This document shows positions 7,641-14,956 of a DNA stretch of 64,000 nucleotides, in pieces. Position numbers and translations under genes: made by a program. The notes beneath the pieces are model-generated. The model worked only from the letters and a program-made list of their open reading frames with translations, was not told the origin of the DNA and did not search any database. Each line of letters begins with the position of its first letter. Position 1 is the stretch's first letter. The DNA comes from Ruminococcaceae bacterium YRB3002 (lineage in GTDB: Bacteria > Bacillota > Clostridia > Saccharofermentanales > Saccharofermentanaceae): NCBI GenBank assembly GCA_900099715.1, contig FMTG01000006.1, positions 24,784-88,783 of the forward strand, read 5' to 3'.

Positions 7641-9083
7641 TTATCCCTCATGCGGGCAGAGAACATCGCCCAGCTCCCTGACGTCCTCGGGGCCAAGGAT
7701 GAGGATGATGTCGCCGGGCTTGGCGAGCTCGTCTATCCTCGGGATTATGTCCATCTTGTTCTCGAAGAATTCGGCATCGCCGCCGCGCCTGTTGATCTCG
7801 TCCGCGATGAGCCTGCTGGACATGCCGAGATCGTCAGACTCGCGGTCGGAGAATATCTCGGCGAACAGTATCTTTTTGCAGGGCAAAAGCGATGTGACGT
7901 AGTCCTCGAACAGCTGCTTTGTCCTGTTGAAAGTGAGCGGCTGGAACACCAGGAGGATGTCGCCGTGAGGCATGTTGGTCGCGGCCTCGATGGTTGCCCT
8001 TGCAGCCGTCGGATGGTGCGCGTAGTCAACAACAACATCGCATCCCCTGTACTTGCCTTTGACCGTGTATCTGCCGTCAGCGCCGTTGAACTCGTTCAGC
8101 GCCTTTATGATGGAATAGGGCTCCGCGCCGTTCAGGTAGGCGCATGCCGCAGCAATGAGTGCATTGTCTATGTTGTGGGTTCCGGGGATCCTCAGGTGCG
8201 CGCGTCCCAGGAACTCGCCCTTGAACTCAATGTCAAAGTTAGGAAGGCCTTCAACAAACTCGATGTTCAGTGCCTGAAAATCAGCCGGAGTTCCATTGGA
8301 GGAACAGGTGATGACCGTGGGCATGGCGCGGCCTTCGTTCTCGCGCTGTATACGCGCCTTGTTGAGAGCCTTCTGTATATTGCGGTCAGAAGCGGTTACA
8401 ACGATATATCCGTCGTCGTCAACTTTCTTCGTAAACTCGGCAAACACGTCTATGACATCCTGCAGTGTGGGATAGCAGTCCACATGGTCATGGTCGATAT
8501 TCGTGATGGCCGCCGTCGTCGATCTGAACTGGAGAAAAGACTTCTTGAACTCGCATGCCTCAGACACGAGAAGTCCCCTTCCCGAGCCAAGCCTGACAGT
8601 ATTCCCGCCAAACATATCGAAAGCAGCCCCGATGTGCACCGTGGGGTCCTTCCCCGCCTCCATCAGCATCAGCGACGTCATCGAAGTCGTTGTTGTCTTG
8701 CCGTGTGTTCCGGAGATATTGATAACATGGTTATAGCTGTCCGTGATCATGCCCAGAAATTCCGATCTGTCGAAGATCCTGATGCCGCTCTTCAGGGCCT
8801 CAGCTACCTCCTCGTTATCAGGCAGTATCGCCGCCGTCTTGACGATATAGTCCGGCCGAAAATCCTTTATGTTATCCGCAACCTGGGAATTATAAATGGT
8901 TATCCCCTTGCTCCTCAGCATCTCGGTCCTCTCGGACGGATGATTATCCGAACCTCCGACGTCGAACCCGTAACCCTTCGCCAGCAGCGCCAGTCCGCTC
9001 ATGGATATTCCGCCGATCCCGACGAAATAAATCTTCGCACCACTCTTCAGTGAATCTATGCCTTTTGCGTCATTTATAGCCAT
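7641..9083 (-). CDS. murC: UDP-N-acetylmuramate--L-alanine ligase
   Basis: 480 residues from MAINDAKG. MurC adds L-alanine to UDP-MurNAc with ATP, the first peptide step of peptidoglycan synthesis. Signs are the N-terminal UDP-binding loop YFVGIGGISMSGLALL near residue 18, ATP loop ISGTHGKTTTTSM near 122, HDHVDCYP near 205, the Mur ligase DYAHHPTAARATIEA near 350 and the C-terminal domain. The frame is open 33 codons further upstream but those include a translated REP repeat; ATG 9083 has ATGAGG upstream. The next gene, a membrane protein, is nine bases downstream. Confidence 0.92.
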   Translation of the reverse strand: MAINDAKGIDSLKSGAKIYFVGIGGISMSGLALLAKGYGFDVGGSDNHPSERTEMLRSKGITIYNSQVADNIKDFRPDYIVKTAAILPDNEEVAEALKSGIRIFDRSEFLGMITDSYNHVINISGTHGKTTTTSMTSLMLMEAGKDPTVHIGAAFDMFGGNTVRLGSGRGLLVSEACEFKKSFLQFRSTTAAITNIDHDHVDCYPTLQDVIDVFAEFTKKVDDDGYIVVTASDRNIQKALNKARIQRENEGRAMPTVITCSSNGTPADFQALNIEFVEGLPNFDIEFKGEFLGRAHLRIPGTHNIDNALIAAACAYLNGAEPYSIIKALNEFNGADGRYTVKGKYRGCDVVVDYAHHPTAARATIEAATNMPHGDILLVFQPLTFNRTKQLFEDYVTSLLPCKKILFAEIFSDRESDDLGMSSRLIADEINRRGGDAEFFENKMDIIPRIDELAKPGDIILILGPEDVRELGDVLCPHEG

Positions 9084-9101
9084 TATCAGATACCTCATAT
9101 G

Positions 9102-9397
9102 AAATGTGAAATGGGGACGGTTCTCAATTGTCACATTTTTAGAGGCAAATACCATAATTAAACGGTTTTGTGTAAAAGACACGTGACAAAAGGGACACCC
9201 CCTAATGAGTTATTATACATCACATCACGAATATGTTGACGTCAATAATATCTTAAATCAATCCAGCACACACAAGTTCTGCAACTCTTCTACTATCTTG
9301 AAGCTAAAACGTGACACTATAATACACGTAGTAATCATGTATATTTATTCAGATATTGAGAGGATTTTGTGACAGTTGAGAACCGTCCCCATTTCAC
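9102..9397. mobile_element. MITE-like, non-coding relative of the RAYT element
   Basis: About 296 bases with no gene. The left end (9102-9140, GTGAAATGGGGACGGTTC then TCAATTGTCACA) and the right end (9368-9397, the inverted copy) match the ends of the RAYT element at 20411-21437. A second shared mark, GTGACA followed by GGGACACC, lies 80-odd bases inside the left end at both loci (9183 and 20495). The middle is AT-rich and unlike the transposase gene. The right end provides the antiporter stop codon. This reads as an internally deleted or miniature derivative that the transposase at 20529 could move. Confidence 0.7.
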
Positions 9398-10563
9398 TTT
9401 TTCTCGTTATAGAGGAGCTTGAGCAGTATCGGCGTAACTATTGAACTGACGATAATAAGCAGGATGACAGACGTTGAATAGGAACTGTCAAGAACACCCA
9501 GAGTAAAGCCTCGCTGCGCAACGATAAGAGCCACCTCGCCACGGGTCATCATACCGCATCCGATCTTCAGTGCATCTCTTCTGTTGAAGCCGGTAAGACG
9601 TGCCATTGTTCCGCAGCCGATGACCTTGGCGCCCATTCCCACCAGCACAAAGGCCAGCGAGAACAGCAATATGCTAGTATTGAATGTCGACAGATCATTC
9701 TGGATACCGATACTGGCGAAGAAAACCGGTCCGAAGATCATATATGAATTGATATCCATCTTGCGGGAAATATAAGTGGAATCCTTGAGCGAGCTCAGGA
9801 TAACGCCGGCGATATATGCACCAGTGATATCGGCAACACCGAAGTAACGCTCAGCGGCAAAAGACATAGCAAAGCACAACGCAAGTCCGATGATCGGTAT
9901 CCTTCTCGTATGACGGTGTTTGCGGTCGTAGATCTTAAACAGCCTGTAGATTATGTATCCGCAGACGATCGAAGTAACGAAGAACAGGCCGGTCATGAGG
10001 AGCGTGTGTCCCACGTCCTGTGTGGGATCCCTGAACCCTATAACGATCGTGAGAACAACAATTCCGATGACATCATCGATTATCGCTGCGCTCATCAGCG
10101 TCGTTCCTATGGTATCAGACAGCTTGCCCAGTTCCTTTAGGGCCTCAACGGTTATTCCTACAGATGTAGCTGTCAGGATCAGACCTATAAATACTCCCTT
10201 ATAGAAATCCTCGCTGCCCCATGGTGCCATTCCATAAAAACCGAAATACAGCAGTGCGCCAAGCACGAGCGGGACAAATACACCTGCGCATGCTATCAGC
10301 AAAGCTTTCACACCCGTCTTCTTCAGCTCGGAGATACGTGTCTCCAGGCCCGCTGTAAACATCAGGAGTATTACACCAATCTCGGCCATCTGTCCGAGAA
10401 AATCAGAATACTGGACGAGACCCAGAACGCTCGGTCCCACGAGGATGCCTGCGACGATCTCGCCTGCGACCTGGGGAGCTTTGAGTTTTCGGGCACCGAG
10501 TCCGAAGATCTTTGCCGCTATTATGATTATTGCGAGGGATTTAAAGATGTAGAATTTCTCCAT
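9394..10563 (-). CDS. Cation/proton antiporter, CPA2 (KefB/NapA-like) family
   Basis: 389 residues, almost all membrane, about 12 segments. Monovalent cation:proton antiporters of this family exchange Na+ or K+ for H+ across the plasma membrane. Typical parts are KLKAPQVAGEIVAGILVGPSVLG near residues 28-50, the LLMFTAGLE segment near 70, TATSVGITVEALKELG near 140 and the ion-binding double acid AAIIDDVIGIVVL near 160. There is no C-terminal TrkA-N regulatory domain; the protein ends shortly after the last membrane segment with LLYNEKK. The stop is the TGA of a REP repeat. Start ATG 10563 has GGAGAG upstream. The YbaK-like gene lies 22 bases upstream in the same direction. Confidence 0.85.
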   Translation of the reverse strand: MEKFYIFKSLAIIIIAAKIFGLGARKLKAPQVAGEIVAGILVGPSVLGLVQYSDFLGQMAEIGVILLMFTAGLETRISELKKTGVKALLIACAGVFVPLVLGALLYFGFYGMAPWGSEDFYKGVFIGLILTATSVGITVEALKELGKLSDTIGTTLMSAAIIDDVIGIVVLTIVIGFRDPTQDVGHTLLMTGLFFVTSIVCGYIIYRLFKIYDRKHRHTRRIPIIGLALCFAMSFAAERYFGVADITGAYIAGVILSSLKDSTYISRKMDINSYMIFGPVFFASIGIQNDLSTFNTSILLFSLAFVLVGMGAKVIGCGTMARLTGFNRRDALKIGCGMMTRGEVALIVAQRGFTLGVLDSSYSTSVILLIIVSSIVTPILLKLLYNEKK

Positions 10564-10585
10564 GCATGCTCTCCAAAAAAACAGG

Positions 10586-11062
10586 TCAGACGGTGATGTC
10601 CCCGACCGTTGCCTCAGTAAACGTCACAAGTTCAGAGGCTTTCATTCTTATCTGCAGACCTCTCTGACCGCCGGAGAAAGACACGTCCTCGATCAGTTCG
10701 ATCATCTCATCGATATAGGTGGGGAATTTCTTCTTCATGCCGATCGGCGAGCAGCCGCCGCGGATGTATCCCGTCAGAGGCAGAAGCTCCTTCACATGTA
10801 TGAGCTCCACGCGCTTTGACCCTGCGAGTCTGGCCGCCTTCTTAAGATCCAGTTCGTCGTCAACAGACAGGCAGAACACCACATACCCGTCGTCAGCCTT
10901 TGCCACGATGGTCTTGAAGACCTCCTCGTACGGCAGGTTCAGGAATTCGGCCACGTGATGTCCGTCCAGGTCATTCTCATCGAAATCATACTCCTGGACA
11001 TCATAGGAAATGCCGGCTGAATCCAGCATCCTCATAGCGTTGGTCTTCTTGATACCTGCCAT
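10586..11062 (-). CDS. ybaK: Cys-tRNA(Pro)/Cys-tRNA(Cys) deacylase, YbaK family
   Basis: 158 residues from MAGIKKTNAMRMLDSAG. YbaK hydrolyses cysteine mischarged onto tRNA(Pro), a proofreading step in trans. The family fold is visible as TNAMRMLDSAGISYDVQEYD, VFKTIVAKADDGYVVFCLSVDDELDLKKAARLAG and the late LTGYIRGGCSPIGMKKKFPTYID. The open frame continues 34 codons upstream, but ATG 11062 has GGAGGGG seven bases before it, so that start is chosen. It is divergent from the VOC-like gene at 11154 and probably shares a transcript with the antiporter. Confidence 0.9.
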   Translation of the reverse strand: MAGIKKTNAMRMLDSAGISYDVQEYDFDENDLDGHHVAEFLNLPYEEVFKTIVAKADDGYVVFCLSVDDELDLKKAARLAGSKRVELIHVKELLPLTGYIRGGCSPIGMKKKFPTYIDEMIELIEDVSFSGGQRGLQIRMKASELVTFTEATVGDITV

Positions 11063-11153
11063 ATTTAAACCCCTCCGAATTGTAGATTCTAACACTCTGT
11101 TCCTGTGTTTTGTAGTACTATATAGAACAGAAAAAACGCACAGGAGTGGCCAA

Positions 11154-11990
11154 ATGTTGTACAAAGAATACCCTCAGCATGATATGAATGTTGTTTTCGA
11201 GATGATGGAGAAGGTGCTGAAGGTCGGCGATTGCCACGAGCATGCCATGGACGAGATGGATTTTCTGAATCACCTGATGGCGTCACTTCCGGCGGAGGCT
11301 GTGGAATGGGGCATGCAGTTTCTGCACGGCAACAGGGATCTGCCGAAGTCGTGTGATGAGATCATGCCGCTGTACATCAGGTTCCTGAGCCTTGTGGAGT
11401 ATTGCGAGAAGATTGAGTTCCTGCGGGAGATTCCCGAGAACATGACTCACGAAGACATAATGCGGCGCTCTGAGATAATGGAGTCTCTCGAGAAGCACGA
11501 GAACATGTTTAGAAAGCCCCTCATGGGATTCACCATGAAGAACGGAGAGCCTGCCGCTGTGGAACAGGATGCAGACGGAAATGATGCGGAAGAGGAATCC
11601 TCCCTTCACCTGCTGAATTACAATGCTGCTGTGTTCGTGTGCGAAGACGTGCTTGCAACATCCCTGTTTTACGAGACAAAACTGGGATTCAAGGCGGTCC
11701 ATCTTGACGACGAATCGATGCCGCACATAAAGCTCACCCGCGACAACGTGGCGATCGTGCTGGCATCAGGCTCACTCAAACCGATGCGCGAGGTATGCGG
11801 CGTCTCCTATGATATGTATCTTTACGTGTCGGAGCCCCTGCTGTTCTACAACGAGGTCAAGGGCGCAGGCGTAAAGATCATCGAGGATCTGACGGCCGCA
11901 GCGGATTCAGTCAATCTCAAGGTCAACAGACAGTTCGTCTTCGAGGACTGCGACGGCAGACATGTGTGCGTGAGTCAGGAGCCGTTATGA
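11154..11990 (+). CDS. Hypothetical protein with C-terminal VOC/glyoxalase-like domain
   Basis: 278 residues from MLYKEYPQHDM. Residues 1-150 are helical and charged with no family that I recognise (MMEKVLKVGDCHEHAMDEM). Residues about 160-278 resemble a vicinal-oxygen-chelate fold: AAVFVCEDVLATSLFYETKLGFKAVHLDD, VAIVLASGS, YDMYLYVSEPLLFYNEVKGAGVKIIEDL and the final strand QFVFEDCDGRHVCVSQ. The usual metal His/Glu set is incomplete, so a metal enzyme is not assured; such domains also bind drugs or small ligands. ATG 11154 has AGGAG eight bases upstream. Its stop is 12 bases from the convergent brnA stop. Confidence 0.7.
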   Translation: MLYKEYPQHDMNVVFEMMEKVLKVGDCHEHAMDEMDFLNHLMASLPAEAVEWGMQFLHGNRDLPKSCDEIMPLYIRFLSLVEYCEKIEFLREIPENMTHEDIMRRSEIMESLEKHENMFRKPLMGFTMKNGEPAAVEQDADGNDAEEESSLHLLNYNAAVFVCEDVLATSLFYETKLGFKAVHLDDESMPHIKLTRDNVAIVLASGSLKPMREVCGVSYDMYLYVSEPLLFYNEVKGAGVKIIEDLTAAADSVNLKVNRQFVFEDCDGRHVCVSQEPL

Positions 11991-12002
11991 TCTGCGGCAG
12001 CG

Positions 12003-12320
12003 TCAGCCGGTCTTCTTCCACTTCGTATCAGGCTTGATCTTATCGTCAGCGCAATGCCTGAGGTACATATTGATCAGAGTCTGATACGGGATATCCGTCT
12101 CAACTGCCAATCCCTTAAAGTAATCGATCACAACCTGGTCAAGATATATGGTAACGTGCTTCTTGTTGCCGACTCTGACAAATTCCTTCAACTGCTCCTC
12201 AGTCTGCGGCGGGTTGTCGGGATCATAGACGTCTTCCCTCTTCTCCGCTTCTTCGAGCATCTTTTTCTGCTCAGGGGTCAGTTTTTTGTTAGGATCCAAT
12301 CTATAATAAACTGTGCTCAT
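12003..12320 (-). CDS. brnA: BrnA-like antitoxin
   Basis: 105 residues. Antitoxin half of a BrnT/BrnA type II pair. The N-terminal half is charged and probably disordered until toxin-bound (KKLTPEQKKMLEEAEKRED). The C-terminal half is the DNA-binding, ribbon-helix-helix-like part: HVTIYLDQVVIDYFKGLA then IPYQTLINMYLRHCA, the standard BrnA signature. It overlaps the end of brnT by 20 bases, with toxin gene first, which is the usual BrnTA order. It would bind the pair's own promoter. Confidence 0.82.
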   Translation of the reverse strand: MSTVYYRLDPNKKLTPEQKKMLEEAEKREDVYDPDNPPQTEEQLKEFVRVGNKKHVTIYLDQVVIDYFKGLAVETDIPYQTLINMYLRHCADDKIKPDTKWKKTG

Positions 12321-12603
12321 TGTACTGTCTTACCTCCTCTTTATTAGCTTTACGTGCTGAAATAATACGTATTGTGTTTTCCCTGTCGGTGTATACAACA
12401 TTCAAGACCAATAAATTCTTCTCAACCATTCCGACCGTTATGTATCTATCCTCGCCTTGACTATGTTCCCAATCAAATCTTTCTATTCTAATTGGATCGA
12501 GAAATACATTAGAAGCGGTTCTGAAATCGATACCATGCTTTTGGATATTAATTCTTTCTTTTACACTATCCCATTCGAATAATGAATTGCTGTACGTATT
12601 CAT
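12301..12603 (-). CDS. brnT: BrnT-like ribonuclease toxin
   Basis: 100 residues. BrnT toxins are RelE-fold ribonucleases that block translation. Family features: FEWDSVKERINIQKHGIDFRTA (the WD..K...N..KHGI.F start), FLDPIRIERFD, RYITVGMVEKNLLVLNVVYTDRENTIRIISAR and ARKANKEEVRQY at the end. The catalytic region appears complete. ATG 12603 has AAGGAGG about eight bases upstream. Base composition around the pair is AT-richer than in neighbouring genes, in keeping with a mobile accessory module. Confidence 0.85.
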   Translation of the reverse strand: MNTYSNSLFEWDSVKERINIQKHGIDFRTASNVFLDPIRIERFDWEHSQGEDRYITVGMVEKNLLVLNVVYTDRENTIRIISARKANKEEVRQYNEHSLL

Positions 12604-12647
12604 ATTATATGCATATCCTCCTTACTGTTCAAGTCGTATATTTTATT

Positions 12648-12658
12648 CGAAGTCTTCG
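12648..12658. promoter_or_regulatory. Candidate operator upstream of brnTA
   Basis: CGAAGTCTTCG, a perfect 5+1+5 palindrome 45 bases upstream of the brnT start inside an AT-rich stretch that should hold the promoter. BrnTA pairs repress themselves, so this is a plausible BrnA site. The spacing and symmetry are what I see; the binding is inferred. Further upstream (about 12710-12729) a short direct repeat TCACGATTG occurs twice. Confidence 0.4.
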
Positions 12659-12805
12659 TTTTATCGATATTTATATGCAAAAATAATGGCCTTAACGATC
12701 TTTATCACGATTGATCACGATTGGATTGAGAAATAATAAAACGATTGTTCTGCCTTCATTATACAATACATTTGTTCGTTTGTATACACCGACTTCACCT
12801 GTTTT

Positions 12806-12834
12806 GGTGAAAAAGGAACCGTCCCCATTTCACC
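12806..12834 (-). repeat. REP-like repeat, type A
   Basis: Minus strand: GGTGAAATGGGGACGGTTCC then TTTTTCACC. A single 29-base copy able to fold through GGTGAAA and TTTTTCACC. The first TGA is the stop codon of the DUF951 gene. Confidence 0.9.
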
Positions 12835-13027
12835 TTTTCACGGCTTTCGTCGCCTTCTCGATCTTGTCGCGGGACAACTCCTGGATGCGCTCGCACCCCA
12901 TGCACTTCACCTTCACTTCGTTGCCGACCGCCATGACGCGCCACTCGCAAGATCCGCACGGGTGTGGCTTTCTGAACGTCACGATATCGCCGACCTCATA
13001 TTTATACAGAAAGAATTTCCCTGCCAT
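12830..13027 (-). CDS. DUF951 family protein
   Basis: 65 residues from MAGKFFLYKYEVGD. DUF951 proteins are short Gram-positive proteins of unknown function. The family pattern is clear: YEVGDIVTFRKPHPCGSCEW, then WRVMAVGNEVKVKCMGCERI; the paired cysteines (CGSC, CMGC) suggest a small zinc site. ATG 13027 has GGAGGGG upstream. It lies one base after the prmC gene and is probably in the DUF1385-prmC transcript. Its TGA stop is supplied by the REP-like repeat, giving a lysine-rich tail EKATKAVKR. Confidence 0.88.
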   Translation of the reverse strand: MAGKFFLYKYEVGDIVTFRKPHPCGSCEWRVMAVGNEVKVKCMGCERIQELSRDKIEKATKAVKR

Positions 13028-13028
13028 A

Positions 13029-13760
13029 CTATCCCCTCCATATCCCCGCGACCACACGCGGATTACCGCCAAAATCCTTAAGTCCTGTCACATTCCCATA
13101 CCCATACTTCCCGAAAATCCCCATCACTTCATCCTGCTGCCTGTACCCGTGCTCCACCGCCAGCACTCCACCGTCAACAAGTGACTTTGCTCCGATCTCA
13201 CACAATCTCCCGTAGAAATCCAGTCCGTCAGCACCACCCCTGAGTGCCAGTTCCGGCTCGTAAGTCACGCTCAAAGGCAGTTCCGTCATCTCCTCATCCG
13301 TAACATACGGCGGGTTTGAAGTGATCACATCAACCTTGCCGTCAAGTGCAAAACTGCTCGACAGAATGTCACCCTTCACCACATTAACATGTGCCTTGCA
13401 TACACCGGCATTCTCCCTGCAGCAGGACATGGCATCATCAGATATATCAACCAGAGTTACCTCAGCACCGATGCCGCCACGCACAAGCGCATTAGCCACG
13501 GAAATACCCACACATCCGGTGCCTGCACAGAGGTCGGCGAGGGTGATTTTCGCGAGGGATGGAGAGACAAAGGGCGCAGGCGCCAGACGTGCCACATCCC
13601 CCATCGGAGAAGAGAGTGCGCCGCATAACATAAGAGCCGCCTCGACCAGCAGCTCCGTGTCAGGGCGCGGGATCAGCACGCCCGGTGTTAATTTGTATCG
13701 TTCGTAGTAGAAGTCGGCGAACCCGTCGGTGTATTGAGAAGGATAGTCCTTACCACACAT
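13029..13760 (-). CDS. prmC: Release-factor glutamine methyltransferase lacking the usual N-terminal domain
   Basis: 243 residues. PrmC methylates the GGQ glutamine of peptide release factors. The catalytic part is complete: TPGVLIPRPDTELLVEA near residue 25, SAM site LADLCAGTGCVGISVANAL near 72, and the NPPY motif TSNPPYVTDEEM near 138. Family members are usually about 280 residues with a 70-residue helical N-terminal domain that holds the release factor. Here the protein begins only some 25 residues before the PRPDTE motif, and an in-frame TGA about 33 bases upstream of the ATG rules out a longer start. It overlaps the DUF1385 gene by 11 bases, and the DUF1385-prmC order is usual in Clostridia. 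Confidence 0.88.
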   Translation of the reverse strand: MCGKDYPSQYTDGFADFYYERYKLTPGVLIPRPDTELLVEAALMLCGALSSPMGDVARLAPAPFVSPSLAKITLADLCAGTGCVGISVANALVRGGIGAEVTLVDISDDAMSCCRENAGVCKAHVNVVKGDILSSSFALDGKVDVITSNPPYVTDEEMTELPLSVTYEPELALRGGADGLDFYGRLCEIGAKSLVDGGVLAVEHGYRQQDEVMGIFGKYGYGNVTGLKDFGGNPRVVAGIWRG

Positions 13761-14829
13761 CGTCTTCGGAGTTCTCGGGGATGACGGCCATCATGGATGC
13801 GATAGCGACTTCGCAGATCTTCACGTCAGGCTCATCCGTGGTGAAATTCTGCAGCCAAAGGCCGGGCTTGGACAGGAATCTGCAGAAGGGATTCTTGTCG
13901 TGACGGCCCACAAATCTCAGTATCTCAAAGGATATGCCGCAGATTATCGGAACAAGGATGACTCTCAGAAGCACGTTGATGAGCATGCTCTGCTCGCCGA
14001 TCACAACGCCTGCCAACGTATAGATGAGTATCGATATTGCCATTACGATAAACATGAACGCAGTGCCGCAGCGGGGATGAAATCTAGGGAATTTCATGAC
14101 GTTCTCAGGTGTCAGGGGCATGCCGGCCTCGTAGCAGGCGATTGTCTTATGCTCTGCTCCGTGATATTTCCACACGCGGTTAACGTCCTCAAGCTTGGAC
14201 GCAAATACCAGATACGTGAAGAAGAACATGATCCTGAGGAAGCCCTCGATCAGGTTCAGCAGGACTGACACACCGATAGTGTTATAGACCTCATCAACGA
14301 TATATCTTGCAACGATGTCAACGATGACCTTCGGCAGCAGCAGGAAGATACCGACGCTGAGGATGATTCCGATGATCGCAGACAGTGTGATCATCAGGTT
14401 GTAATGCTTCTCGAAATACCTGTCCAGAAGGCTCTTCTTCTCTTCCTCTCCGCCTTCCTTCTTCTCCTCCGGCTTACCCTCTTCGGAGATATCTGCGGAC
14501 TTCATGAGAGCGCCCGTACCTGTGACGAGCATCTTGTAGAACCTGATACAGCCTCTGATGAAAGGCACTGTCTCAAAGTACGTGACCTTCTCTGTCTGAG
14601 GGAGTTCCTCAACATGGATGGTGCCGTCGCCTTTCCTGACCGCGATACATGTGCGCTTGGGGCCCACCATCATGACGCCCTCGATTAATGCCTGGCCGCC
14701 TATCGTGGTCTTCTTGATCTCAGGCATATCGCAGGTTATCTTCCTGTTCTTTTTCTTCGAAGCCTTCTGCTCTGCCTTATTCTCAGCTTTATTCTCAGCC
14801 TTGTTATCAGCCTTTTTGTCTTTTGCCAT
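13750..14829 (-). CDS. DUF1385 family membrane protein
   Basis: 359 residues from MAKDKKADNK. The N-terminus is a lysine/glutamate/asparagine repeat (KAENKAENKAEQKASKKK). The DUF1385 core follows: KKTTIGGQALIEGVMMVGPKRTCIAVRK near residues 39-66, then membrane segments near 150-175 and 200-225, the family signature VWKYHGAEHKTIACYEAG near 235 and FPRFHPRCGTAFMFIVM near 255. Function unknown; it is commonly found just upstream of prmC and prfA in Clostridia, as here. The start at ATG 14829 has GGGAG six bases upstream; the frame extends 14 codons further but without a ribosome site. Confidence 0.88.
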   Translation of the reverse strand: MAKDKKADNKAENKAENKAEQKASKKKNRKITCDMPEIKKTTIGGQALIEGVMMVGPKRTCIAVRKGDGTIHVEELPQTEKVTYFETVPFIRGCIRFYKMLVTGTGALMKSADISEEGKPEEKKEGGEEEKKSLLDRYFEKHYNLMITLSAIIGIILSVGIFLLLPKVIVDIVARYIVDEVYNTIGVSVLLNLIEGFLRIMFFFTYLVFASKLEDVNRVWKYHGAEHKTIACYEAGMPLTPENVMKFPRFHPRCGTAFMFIVMAISILIYTLAGVVIGEQSMLINVLLRVILVPIICGISFEILRFVGRHDKNPFCRFLSKPGLWLQNFTTDEPDVKICEVAIASMMAVIPENSEDDVW

Positions 14830-14890
14830 ATATATCTCCCGACAATAGTTAACGATCTTATCAAGCTTCAATTATACACTATCATAGGTT

Positions 14891-14909
14891 ACAATTATAT
14901 TATAATTGT
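14891..14909. promoter_or_regulatory. 19-bp perfect palindrome between divergent genes
   Basis: ACAATTATATTATAATTGT is symmetrical around 14900. It lies 62 bases upstream of the DUF1385 start and 48 bases upstream of the aldo/keto reductase start. It contains TATAAT on both strands, so it can serve as overlapping -10 boxes for two divergent promoters and as a repressor operator. No matching -35 box is obvious. Confidence 0.5.
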
Positions 14910-14956
14910 GGCAAAGAACGGCGTCTTAGGGCACTCACGGCAAAAGGAGGTATCGC

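Noticed and set aside
7650..9053. Plus-strand ORF of 467 codons opposite murC
   Set aside because: It mirrors the reading frame of murC codons and has no ribosome site or recognisable domains.
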